From: SZUA-442 sp963753185
GTDB lineage: Bacteria > Actinomycetota > Acidimicrobiia > Spongiisociales > UBA5794
Reading direction: 5' to 3'
Assembly: GCA_963753185.1 (NCBI GenBank)
Contig: CAVWBO010000007.1
Span: forward strand, 1,798,001 to 1,862,000
Length of the DNA stretch: 64,000 nucleotides
The notes under the pieces were generated by a model. It was not told the origin of the DNA. It worked only from the letters and a program-made list of their open reading frames with translations, and ran no database searches. Position 1 is the first letter of the stretch. Every line of letters begins with the position of its first letter. This document shows positions 15,391 to 22,728 of the stretch, piece by piece. The translations under genes were made by a program, and so were the position numbers.

Positions 15391-16325
15391 AGCCCCTTCC
15401 AACCTACGATGATGTGCTGACGGCCGCACGTCGCCTCACCGGCCTCATCCACCGGACACCGGTGTTCACGAGCAGGCTCGTAGACGAGCGCGCTGGCGCC
15501 TCCGTCTTCTGCAAGGCCGAGAACGTGCAGAAGGTCGGGGCATTCAAGGCGCGCGGAGCAATGAACGCTGTGCTGTCACTGTCGGAGGCCGAGCGTGGAC
15601 GCGGTGTCGTGACCCACAGCTCCGGCAACCACGGCCAGGCGCTCGCCTACGCGGCCAGGGTGGCAGGTACGTCGGCGGTCATCGTGATGCCGGACCACGC
15701 ACCAGACGTCAAGGTCGCTGCCGTCGAGGGCTACGGGGCGACGATCGTCTCGTGCGCGCAATCCGAGCGTGATGCCGTCGTCGAGCGGCTCGTCGCAGAG
15801 ACCGGAAGGACGCTCGTCCACCCCTTCGAGGATCCGATGGTCATCGCCGGCCAGGGGACGGCGGCACTCGAACTGATCGACGAGATCGCGGGCCTCGACG
15901 TTGTGATCACACCGATCGGTGGCGGTGGGCTGCTCTCCGGTACGACGATCGTCTGCGCCGAGAACGGCATCGGCGCCGTCGGAGCGGAGCCCGACGTCGT
16001 CGATGACGCTGCCCGCTCCCTCCGCGACGGTGTTCGGTATCCAGCAACAGGCTCGCTCAGCGTGGGCGACGGCCTGCTGACGGGCATCGGCGAGCGCGCG
16101 TTTGCGATCCTCTCCGCACACGGCATCGAGATCCTGACCGTGGATGAGGAGGCGATCCTCGAAGCCATGCGGTTCGTGGTGACGCGCACCAAGCAGGTCA
16201 TCGAGCCATCGGCGGCGACCGCATTCGCTGCGCTGTTTGCGAATCCCGACAGGTTCTCGCACACGCGAGTCGGCGTGATCGTGTCCGGCGGCAATGTCGA
16301 CCTCGCTCGCCTCGGCTCGGTGTGA
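15387..16325 (+). CDS. PLP-dependent threonine/serine dehydratase or serine racemase-like enzyme
   Basis: 312 residues of the fold-type II PLP family. The lysine that binds PLP is K54 in VGAFKARGA; the phosphate loop is GGGGLLSG, and SSGNHGQALAYAA is the substrate loop. There is no C-terminal ACT regulatory domain, so it is the short catabolic-dehydratase/serine-racemase form rather than biosynthetic IlvA. It starts at a GTG overlapping the stop of the membrane protein gene before it, and is thus coupled to it. The sequence alone does not decide between threonine deamination, serine deamination and racemisation. Confidence 0.8.
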   Translation: MKPLPTYDDVLTAARRLTGLIHRTPVFTSRLVDERAGASVFCKAENVQKVGAFKARGAMNAVLSLSEAERGRGVVTHSSGNHGQALAYAARVAGTSAVIVMPDHAPDVKVAAVEGYGATIVSCAQSERDAVVERLVAETGRTLVHPFEDPMVIAGQGTAALELIDEIAGLDVVITPIGGGGLLSGTTIVCAENGIGAVGAEPDVVDDAARSLRDGVRYPATGSLSVGDGLLTGIGERAFAILSAHGIEILTVDEEAILEAMRFVVTRTKQVIEPSAATAFAALFANPDRFSHTRVGVIVSGGNVDLARLGSV

Positions 16326-16328
16326 CCG

Positions 16329-17127
16329 TCAGACGAGCGTGGAGAGGTCCGTCAACGCCTTCGCATACGCGTTGCGCGCCTCCGCCAGGTTCCTCGAGGC
16401 TCTGACCTCGCGGTCGCGCGCTTCGATGAGATCCTTCGGGGGAACCCCTGCGGCGTCAGCCGTACGGTACGCGAATCGAGCCTCAGCTCTGGCATCGACC
16501 ATCTCTCGAGTCGTCCGCATCGTCGATATCACCCGACGCGCCGCTTCGGCGGTTCGGCCGTCGGGAGCGGCAGCCTCGAGCGCGTACAGGGCGTTGGAGG
16601 CGTCACCGTGTCGTCGCTGGAGGTCTCCCCACGTCTCTGCGCGACTCGTGGCTGCGGTCGCGCCGACATCTGCGGTTCGGTCGAACGTGGCGTTCCCCCG
16701 CCAGATGGCCATGTCCTCGTCGAGGGCGTCGTAGAGCCACCTGGCTTCTGCGTAGCCGCGCCGGGCGTTGTCCTTCCAGGTCAATGGGGCTGTCGTGACG
16801 GCGGTCTGGCGCGATCCACGGCGTGTCAGGACGGACACGACGAGCACGAGGCCTGCTCCCACGATGATCAGCACCCACCACGGGGTTTCCCGTTCACCGT
16901 CCGTCTCGTCCGGTGCCTCGGTGGAGTCGGTTCCTTCCGTCGTGGTGGGCGCCTCTGTCGTGTCGGGCGCCTCTGTCGTGTCGGGCGCCTCTGTCGTGTC
17001 GGGCGCCTCTGTCGTGGTCGGGCGCCTGGGTGCCTGTTCCGTCCACGGTGGTCGTCGGCAGCTCGACGGAATCGCACGCTCCGATCACCATGACGCAGAT
17101 CAACAACAGGGGTGCGAGCCGTCTCAT
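16329..17127 (-). pseudogene. Lipoprotein with DTTEAP repeats and a membrane helix, interrupted by a +1 frameshift
   Basis: The frame from the ATG at 17127 encodes a lipoprotein signal (MRRLAPLLLICVMVIGACDS, lipobox IGAC) and a Thr-rich start. It then goes out of frame inside the tandem repeat at 16949-17021. In the other frame the repeats read DTTEAP four times, then a Thr/Glu/Asp-rich stretch, a transmembrane helix (WWVLIIVGAGLVLVVSVL) and a helical C-terminal domain of about 160 residues to 16329. One copy of the 18-base repeat has an extra G (plus strand near 17016-17017); removing it joins both halves into a 265-residue protein. The C-terminal domain is not recognised. The protein should be surface-tethered with a flexible linker. 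Confidence 0.7.
16949..17021. repeat. Four tandem 18-base repeats in the lipoprotein gene
   Basis: The unit reads gcgcctctgtcgtgtcgg on the plus strand (GACACGACAGAGGCGCCC in sense phase, encoding DTTEAP). Copies start at 16949, 16967, 16985 and 17003; the fourth is 19 bases long because it has GTGGTC where the others have GTGTC. An 18-base unit normally keeps the frame when copy number changes, so the extra base is what breaks the gene. Confidence 0.9.
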
Positions 17128-17198
17128 CCGACCTTCTCCGGGCTTGGTGATCACCAGCGTACCCCTACCCGGTTCCCAGCTCCTCGCCGGCCCGCAGG

Positions 17199-17234
17199 TT
17201 CCCGTGGAACGCGTGTCTGCGTAGGCTGCCGGGC
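17199..17234 (+). promoter_or_regulatory. Predicted promoter for the OpuC operon, probably leaderless
   Basis: TTCCCG at 17199-17204 and TAGGCT at 17222-17227 are separated by 17 bases. The expected start of transcription is about seven bases on, which coincides with the GTG of the ATPase gene at 17235. There is no Shine-Dalgarno in between. Leaderless mRNAs are common in actinobacteria. Confidence 0.45.
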
Positions 17235-18341
17235 GTGGCGACATCACCGATGATCCGGATGCGAGGAGTGGGCAAGGTTTACGAGGGTTCGGTGGACCCT
17301 GCCGTGACCGACCTCACACTCGATGTCGACGAGGGAGACATCGTCGTCCTCGTGGGGCCTTCCGGATGCGGGAAGACCACCACACTGAAGATGGTCAATC
17401 GCCTCATCGATCCGACGAGCGGCACGATCACCGTGGCGGGAACAGACATCACCGAGGTGAGCGCCCCCGAGCTCCGACGTGGGATCGGCTATGTCATCCA
17501 GCAGATCGGCCTCCTCCCCCACCGCACGATCGAGCAGAACATCGCGACGGTGCCGGCCTTGCTCGGATGGGACACGGCACGCACCATGGCGCGCATCGAT
17601 GAGCTCTTCGAGGTCGTCGATCTCGATCCGTCGATGCGGTACCGGTACCCGTCCGAGCTCTCCGGCGGCCAGCGCCAACGGGTTGGTGTGGCGAGGGCAC
17701 TTGCCGCAGACCCGCCTGTGATGCTCATGGACGAACCATTCGGCGCTGTCGACCCGATCGTGCGAGCACGGCTCCAGGAGGAGTTCCTCGCGCTCCAGGA
17801 GCGCCTCGGAAAGACGATTGTGATGGTGACCCACGACATCGACGAGGCGATCAAGCTCGGCGACAAGATCGCACTCCTCAATGTCGGAGGGATCCTGGAA
17901 CAGTACGACACGCCAATGGCGATCCTCGAGGCGCCAGCGAACGATTTCGTGATGGACTTCCTGGGTCCCGAGAGGGGACTCAAACGGCTCTCGTTGATCC
18001 CGATACGCACGGCCGAGCTCGAGCGCGGGCCCGTCGTCGGTCGCCACGCATCGATCGAGGACGCACGCGCCGTGATGGCGCGTCACGGGGTGGACTGGAT
18101 CGGGGTCGGAGACGCCGGGACCCTCGACGGCTGGCTCGATGCCGCAGACCTCGGTGGGATTGGCGACCTCCCCCTCTCGGCCATTCGCCAATTCCGCTCG
18201 AGGCTGTCGCTCGATGCGTCCCTGCTCGACGCACTCGATGTCGTGGTCAGTTCGCGTACGAGTGTGGCCGCGGTGTTCGACGGCGAACGCTATCTGGGAA
18301 TGCTGACCGCCGAGACGATCGGGAGGGAGATCATCCAGTGA
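17235..18341 (+). CDS. opuCA: OpuC-type quaternary amine/compatible-solute ABC transporter, ATP-binding protein
   Basis: 368 residues. The ABC motifs are complete: Walker A GPSGCGKT at about 41-48, Q-loop VIQQIGLLP, signature LSGGQRQR, Walker B VMLMDEPFG and the switch histidine in VTHDIDEA. A C-terminal region of about 110 residues occupies the place of the paired CBS domains of OpuCA/ProV, but only weakly resembles them (TSVAAVFDGERYLGMLTAETI). The neighbours are two permeases and a lipoprotein receptor, the standard four-gene set for glycine betaine/choline/carnitine uptake under osmotic stress. The stop overlaps the next GTG by four bases. Confidence 0.88.
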   Translation: MATSPMIRMRGVGKVYEGSVDPAVTDLTLDVDEGDIVVLVGPSGCGKTTTLKMVNRLIDPTSGTITVAGTDITEVSAPELRRGIGYVIQQIGLLPHRTIEQNIATVPALLGWDTARTMARIDELFEVVDLDPSMRYRYPSELSGGQRQRVGVARALAADPPVMLMDEPFGAVDPIVRARLQEEFLALQERLGKTIVMVTHDIDEAIKLGDKIALLNVGGILEQYDTPMAILEAPANDFVMDFLGPERGLKRLSLIPIRTAELERGPVVGRHASIEDARAVMARHGVDWIGVGDAGTLDGWLDAADLGGIGDLPLSAIRQFRSRLSLDASLLDALDVVVSSRTSVAAVFDGERYLGMLTAETIGREIIQ

Positions 18342-19024
18342 CCCTCGCCGCGGACCTCCTCGCCCAGAGTCGTGGCCCCCTGATCGACTGGGGTTGGATC
18401 GCAGACCACGTCGATGACATGGCCGAGGCGACGCTCCAACACGCCGTTCTGACCGCGATCGCGGTCAGTGTCGGGTTCGTGTTCTCGATGGTGCTGTCGC
18501 TGATCGCGATTCGGTGGAGGCGGACGTACACGCCGATCACCTGGGTGACGGGAATCTTCTACACGATCCCGTCGCTGGCACTGTTCACCTTCCTCGTGCC
18601 GATCTGGGGCCTGAGCATGACCACGGCGCAGGTGGCGTTGGTGTCCTACACGCTTCTGATCCTGGTGCGGAACACGGTTGCGGGTGTCGATGGTGTTCCT
18701 CCCGACGTGCTCGAGGCGTCGCGCGGGATGGGCATGACCCCGCGGCAGACCTTCATGAGCGTGCAACTTCCGCTCGCGCTTCCTGCGATCTTCGCCGGTA
18801 TCCGCATCGCAGCCGTCACCACCATCGGACTCGTGACCGTGACCGTGCTCATCGGCCAGGGCGGATACGGGGTGTTCATCCTGCGCGGCATTCGCAGGGC
18901 CTTTCTGACGGAGGCCCTCGTCGGCACGGTGCTCTCGATCCTCCTCGCCATCGTCGTCGATGCCGCGTTGGTGGGCCTCGAGCGACGAACGACCCCGTGG
19001 GCTCGATCGAGGGCTGCATCCTGA
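18338..19024 (+). CDS. opuCB: OpuC-type ABC transporter permease
   Basis: 228 residues with about six hydrophobic helices and the cytosolic EAA-like loop (VLEASRGMGMTPRQTFMSVQLPLALPAIFAGIRIA) that contacts the ATPase. GQGGYGVFILRGI matches the C-terminal part of OpuCB/OpuBB permeases. The start is a GTG overlapping the ATPase stop, and its TGA shares a base with the ATG of the second permease, so the three genes are translationally linked. The first about 30 residues (LLAQSRGPLIDWGWIADHVDDM) should be cytosolic or peripheral. Confidence 0.88.
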   Translation: MTLAADLLAQSRGPLIDWGWIADHVDDMAEATLQHAVLTAIAVSVGFVFSMVLSLIAIRWRRTYTPITWVTGIFYTIPSLALFTFLVPIWGLSMTTAQVALVSYTLLILVRNTVAGVDGVPPDVLEASRGMGMTPRQTFMSVQLPLALPAIFAGIRIAAVTTIGLVTVTVLIGQGGYGVFILRGIRRAFLTEALVGTVLSILLAIVVDAALVGLERRTTPWARSRAAS

Positions 19025-19785
19025 TGGACTTCCTCGGTGATGTCGCCGCATGGTTCGCCGATCCTGCGAACTGGACCGGTCCACGTGGGCTGCTGATGCG
19101 TACGTGGCAGCATGTGTCGATCTCCACGATCGGTACTGCGATCGCGATCGTGGTCGCCCTCCCCTTGGCGGTCGTCCTCGGCCACGTTCGTCGCGGTGGC
19201 ATCCTCGCTGTGTCAGCGGTCAACATCGGGAGGGCGATTCCGTCATTCGGGATCGTGGGAGTGATGTTCCCGATCACGCTGTCGATTGCCGTTCTCGCGT
19301 CCCCGCTGGGGTTCTGGGCGACCCTGATCGCACTCATCCTCCTCGCGATGCCCCCGATGTTCGTCAACGGCTACACGGCCGTACGCGAAGTCGACCCTGC
19401 CCTGATCGAGGCAGCACGAGGGATGGGAATGACCGAATCAGAGGTCCTTCGCCGCGTCGAGATCCCCCTCGGCCTTCCCCTGATCATGGCTGGGATCCGA
19501 ACCGCGGCCGTCGCCGTCATCGCCACGGCGACGCTCGGGGCCGTCGTCGGATTCGGCGGCCTCGGGCGCTACATCATCGACGGCTTCGCACAGGGGGACG
19601 ATGTCCTGATCTTCGTCGGAGGCCTCGTGGTGGCGCTGCTCGCCGTCGCGACGGAACTCGGGCTCGGCTGGGTCGAATCCAGGACGGATCCGATGCGGTC
19701 CGTTCGCGGACGTGCCATGCAACCTCCCGAACCCGCACCGTCCCATCTCGTGCCGGGTGCGAACGTGCCTCCGATATCGACGTGA
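19024..19785 (+). CDS. opuCD: OpuC-type ABC transporter permease
   Basis: 253 residues starting at the ATG at 19024 (MDFLGDVAAWFADPANW). It carries the same permease fold as its neighbour, with the EAA-like loop LIEAARGMGMTESEVLRRVEIPLGLPLIMAGIRTA. GFGGLGRYIIDGFAQGDDVL is characteristic of OpuCD. About 40 extra residues after the last helix (RAMQPPEPAPSHLVPG...) are Pro-rich and likely cytosolic. With the first permease it should form the heterodimeric membrane channel of the transporter. Confidence 0.88.
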   Translation: MDFLGDVAAWFADPANWTGPRGLLMRTWQHVSISTIGTAIAIVVALPLAVVLGHVRRGGILAVSAVNIGRAIPSFGIVGVMFPITLSIAVLASPLGFWATLIALILLAMPPMFVNGYTAVREVDPALIEAARGMGMTESEVLRRVEIPLGLPLIMAGIRTAAVAVIATATLGAVVGFGGLGRYIIDGFAQGDDVLIFVGGLVVALLAVATELGLGWVESRTDPMRSVRGRAMQPPEPAPSHLVPGANVPPIST

Positions 19786-19861
19786 GCCCTGTCCGATCCG
19801 AGAGGTTCGGCGATCGACCGTTCGGAACAGATCAGCCTCGCATTAGGTTGACGGCGGGCGG

Positions 19862-19919
19862 ACCCGTTGCGACGGGTTCGAACCAGCCAATACGAAGGCA
19901 CCGATAGAAGGAGATACCC
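19862..19919 (+). promoter_or_regulatory. Intergenic hairpin, candidate promoter and strong ribosome site before the receptor gene
   Basis: ACCCGT/ACGGGT (19862-19867 with 19872-19877) forms a six-pair stem. TTGCGA at 19867-19872 and TACGAA at 19891-19896 could be a -35/-10 pair with an 18-base gap. AAGGAGA at 19908-19914 lies five bases before the ATG at 19920. The receptor may therefore be made in excess over the permeases from its own signal. The promoter is a visual match only. Confidence 0.35.
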
Positions 19920-20837
19920 ATGCGGAAACACCGCAGAGGCGCCATCGGGGCGACCCTCGTGGCGATCGCGCTCGTTGCGACCGCCTGCGGGTCGGGTGAT
20001 GACGCAGGAGCCGGCGACGGTCCCGAGATCATCATCGGATCACAGGATTTCGGGGAGAGCGCGATCCTCGCGGAGATCTACGCAGGAGCGCTGGAGGCGG
20101 AGGGATTCACCACCCGCGTCCAAGCCGTCGGGGGGTTCAGGGACCTCCTCCTCGGTGCGTTCGAGGCCGGTGACGTGAACCTCACGCCTGAGTACGCAGC
20201 CTCGATGCTCGAGTTCCTCAACGATCGCGCTGGCGAGGCGACAGGCGATGCACAGGAGACGACCGACCTGTTGAACGAACAGCTCGAAGAAATCGGGCTG
20301 GTCGCACTCGAACCGTCGGACGCTGTGGACACCAACGCGTTCGTGATCACACCGGAGACCTCGGCGGCGCTCGGGATCGCCTCGTTGAGCGATCTCGCGG
20401 CGAGTGGCTCGGGCCTCGTGCTCGGGGGTCCGCCCGATTGTGAGACGAATCCGTTCTGCATACCCGGCCTCTCGAGGGTCTATGGCCTCGACATGAGCCG
20501 GACGTTCCAGCCGCTCGATGCCGGCCAGGTCACGGTGCAGGCCCTGGAGGCAGGCGAGATCGATGTCGCCATCCTGTTCTCGACGAGCGGTGTGATCGCC
20601 GATCGAGGATTCGTCCTCCTCGAGGATGACCTCGACATGCTCGCTGCCGACAATGTCGTCCCCGTGCTGGCGACGGAGCTCATCGAGGCGTATGGCGACG
20701 AGATCGAGGCCGTCCTGAACGAGGTCAGCTCGAAGTTGACCACTGCCGACCTGACCGCGATGAACAAGCAGTTCGACATCGACACCGAGGACGCAGACGC
20801 GATCGCTGCCCAGTGGCTCGCTGAGAACGGCTTCTAG
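19920..20837 (+). CDS. opuCC: Substrate-binding lipoprotein of the OpuC-type transporter
   Basis: 305 residues. A signal peptide with lipobox (LVAIALVATACGSG, acylated Cys at about 24) precedes a two-lobe OpuAC-type receptor. IIIGSQDFGESAILAEIYAGALEAEGF and VNLTPEYAASMLEFLND are typical of the glycine-betaine/choline-binding class. The last lobe (YGDEIEAVLNEVSSKLTTADLTAMNKQFDIDTEDADAIAAQWL) matches this group closely. It captures substrate outside the membrane and delivers it to the permease pair. It has its own strong ribosome site and is separated from the permeases by 134 bases. Confidence 0.88.
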   Translation: MRKHRRGAIGATLVAIALVATACGSGDDAGAGDGPEIIIGSQDFGESAILAEIYAGALEAEGFTTRVQAVGGFRDLLLGAFEAGDVNLTPEYAASMLEFLNDRAGEATGDAQETTDLLNEQLEEIGLVALEPSDAVDTNAFVITPETSAALGIASLSDLAASGSGLVLGGPPDCETNPFCIPGLSRVYGLDMSRTFQPLDAGQVTVQALEAGEIDVAILFSTSGVIADRGFVLLEDDLDMLAADNVVPVLATELIEAYGDEIEAVLNEVSSKLTTADLTAMNKQFDIDTEDADAIAAQWLAENGF

Positions 20838-20883
20838 GGGCGTCTCGGAAGCGAAGACCAGGAAGGAAGTGGCGGGTCGAGGG

Positions 20884-20917
20884 GGTTCGTCCGTCCCTCA
20901 CACGAGGCGGACGAACC
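20884..20917. terminator. Inverted repeat between convergent opuCC and tyrS, likely bidirectional terminator
   Basis: GGTTCGTCCG at 20884-20893 and CGGACGAACC at 20908-20917 form a perfect ten-pair stem with a 14-base loop. The last codons and stop of tyrS fall inside it. Neither side has a long T-run, which is usual in high-GC actinobacteria. Confidence 0.6.
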
Positions 20918-22091
20918 TCCGCTTGCCGACCTGCAGGACGGTTCCGACGAGGTCGCCACGATTGACGGTCTCGGTTGTGATGGCGACACCGTCGATCCTC
21001 ACGGCGCCCTGTGAGATCATCCTGCGGGCCTCGCTGTTCGACGTCACGAGCCCGCTGTCGGAGAGCAGCTTGGGGATCCACACCTCGTCGTCCGGACCGA
21101 CAGCGTGGGTCGGCAGATCGGCTGGAGCGGTCTTGTCCCTGAAGAGCATGTCGAAGTGGCGCTCTGCCCCATCCCCGGCTCCGTGACCCCAGTAGCGATC
21201 GACGATGCGCCGCGCGAGCTCGCGCTTTGCCTGCCCCGGGTGCACGGACCCATCGGCGATGCCCTCTTCGAGCCGTGAGACCTCATCGGGTGCCGCTCCG
21301 GCGGCGAGCCGGTACCACTGCGGCATGAGGTGGTCCGGTATCGACATCGTCTTTCCGAACATCTCCTCGGGGGGATCACTCACGGAGATGTAGTTCCCGA
21401 GCGATTGCGACATCTTCGCCGTTCCGTCGGTTCCGATGAGCAGGGGCGTCGTGACGATCGATTGCGGTTCCTGCCCTGCACGTTCCTGGAGGTCCCTTCC
21501 CATGAGGAGGTTGAGCAGCTGGTCGTTTCCACCGATCTCGATGTCAGCCTCGACGGCGACCGAGTCCGTGCCCTGGAGAAGCGGGTACATCAGCTCGATC
21601 AACGAGATCGGTTCGCGAGCGCGCCACCTCGCTGCGAAGTCCTCGCGGTCCATCAACCGGGATACGGTGACCTTGGCGGTCATCTCGAGGACGTCAGCCA
21701 TGTCCATGGCGCCGAGCCACTCGGAGTTCCGCCTGATCTCGAGTCGATCCTCCATGAGCAGGGAACGGACCGTCGGGAGGCACGCGTCGACGTGGCGGTT
21801 CACTTCATCGTCGGTCAGTCGCTTTCGGGTTGCGCTCTTGCCTGCGGGATCGCCGACCCTTGCGGTGAAGTCCCCGAGGATGAGCACCGCGATGTGCCCC
21901 TCCTCCTGGAATGCCCGCAGGAGGTTGAACACCACCGCCCAACCGAGGGTGACGTCCGGGGCGGTCGGATCGATGCCGAGCTTGACACGGAGGGGCCGAC
22001 CCTTCCCGAGCTGACGGAGCAGCTCACCTTCGGGGAGGGCGACATCGATCGTACGTGTCAGGTATTCGAGTTGTGCGGCGGGATCTCGCAT
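20898..22091 (-). CDS. tyrS: Tyrosine--tRNA ligase
   Basis: 397 residues from the ATG at 22091. It charges tRNA-Tyr. The class I core reads KLGIDPTAPDVTLGWAVVFNLLRAF, so the HIGH signature is replaced by TLGW (48-51), losing both histidines, and KMSKS is KMSQS at 226-230. GDFTARVGDPAGKSATRK, LMYPLLQGTDSVAVEADIEIGGNDQLLN and a C-terminal S4-like RNA-binding domain (LLSDSGLVTSNSEARRMISQGAVRIDG) leave no doubt about the family. TACCCT lies nine bases before the ATG, suggesting a very short leader. Confidence 0.93.
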   Translation of the reverse strand: MRDPAAQLEYLTRTIDVALPEGELLRQLGKGRPLRVKLGIDPTAPDVTLGWAVVFNLLRAFQEEGHIAVLILGDFTARVGDPAGKSATRKRLTDDEVNRHVDACLPTVRSLLMEDRLEIRRNSEWLGAMDMADVLEMTAKVTVSRLMDREDFAARWRAREPISLIELMYPLLQGTDSVAVEADIEIGGNDQLLNLLMGRDLQERAGQEPQSIVTTPLLIGTDGTAKMSQSLGNYISVSDPPEEMFGKTMSIPDHLMPQWYRLAAGAAPDEVSRLEEGIADGSVHPGQAKRELARRIVDRYWGHGAGDGAERHFDMLFRDKTAPADLPTHAVGPDDEVWIPKLLSDSGLVTSNSEARRMISQGAVRIDGVAITTETVNRGDLVGTVLQVGKRRFVRLV

Positions 22092-22162
22092 CGTGGGGCG
22101 AGGGTAGCCCGCGCGCCGATCTGAGACGGTTCGCGCCTGCGGATCGCGCCTGGCACGGACCC

Positions 22163-22711
22163 TCAGGTCGGGCTTGGTCGATCTCCAGCGAGAACGAACC
22201 TCCACGGCCGATCCACGGCCTTCGTGATCCCGATGCGTGGAGTTGCATGGATCATGGCTCCATCGACGGCTTCCCCAGGCGTGAGCGTGACCACGTCACC
22301 GAGGATCGAACCAGATGCGGAACCGTCGACGCCCAACGCCTGGCACAGCTTGCCGGGACCGTCCGTGAGGTGGTCCGTCCGCCGCCTGCGCTCCACGACG
22401 ACATCGAGACCTTCAACGACCGTACCTCCACGCAACAGCACGGCCGCAGGGTCGCCGAGCGCCCCGACCGTCACGTTCATGCACCAGTGGATGCCGTAGC
22501 TCCGGTACACGTACACGGTGCCAGGCGACCCGAACATCGGAGCGTTGCGAGCCGTGCGGCCGCTGTACGCATGGCTCGCGGGGTCGGATTCGCCGCCGTA
22601 CGCCTCGACCTCCGTGAGCCGGACGCTGACGGTCAGTCCGTCGACCGAGGTCGTCACGGTCGAGCCGAGTAGCCGCCGTGCGACGTCCGTCACGACACCC
22701 TCCAACAGCAC
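22163..22711 (-). CDS. mpg: 3-methyladenine DNA glycosylase (AAG/MPG family)
   Basis: 182 residues, the normal size. It removes alkylated and deaminated purines. The family motifs are LTEVEAYGGESDPASHAYSGRTARNAPMFG (catalytic Glu in EVEAY), GTVYVYRSYGIHWCMNV and DGPGKLCQALG. The ATG at 22711 follows pheT by 17 bases on the same strand, and tyrS follows 71 bases later, so the three may share a transcript. In many actinobacteria the same glycosylase lies beside tyrS. Confidence 0.9.
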   Translation of the reverse strand: MLLEGVVTDVARRLLGSTVTTSVDGLTVSVRLTEVEAYGGESDPASHAYSGRTARNAPMFGSPGTVYVYRSYGIHWCMNVTVGALGDPAAVLLRGGTVVEGLDVVVERRRRTDHLTDGPGKLCQALGVDGSASGSILGDVVTLTPGEAVDGAMIHATPRIGITKAVDRPWRFVLAGDRPSPT

Positions 22712-22728
22712 CGCGAGGCGCTGATCGG

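Noticed and set aside
14293..15429. A 378-codon open frame on the minus strand
   Set aside because: It runs across the divergent intergenic region and antisense to the CREST-like gene; its composition is of the random Arg/Asp-rich kind.
16949..17021. Possible CRISPR or minisatellite array
   Set aside because: The 18-base units are directly adjacent with no spacers and encode an in-frame DTTEAP linker.
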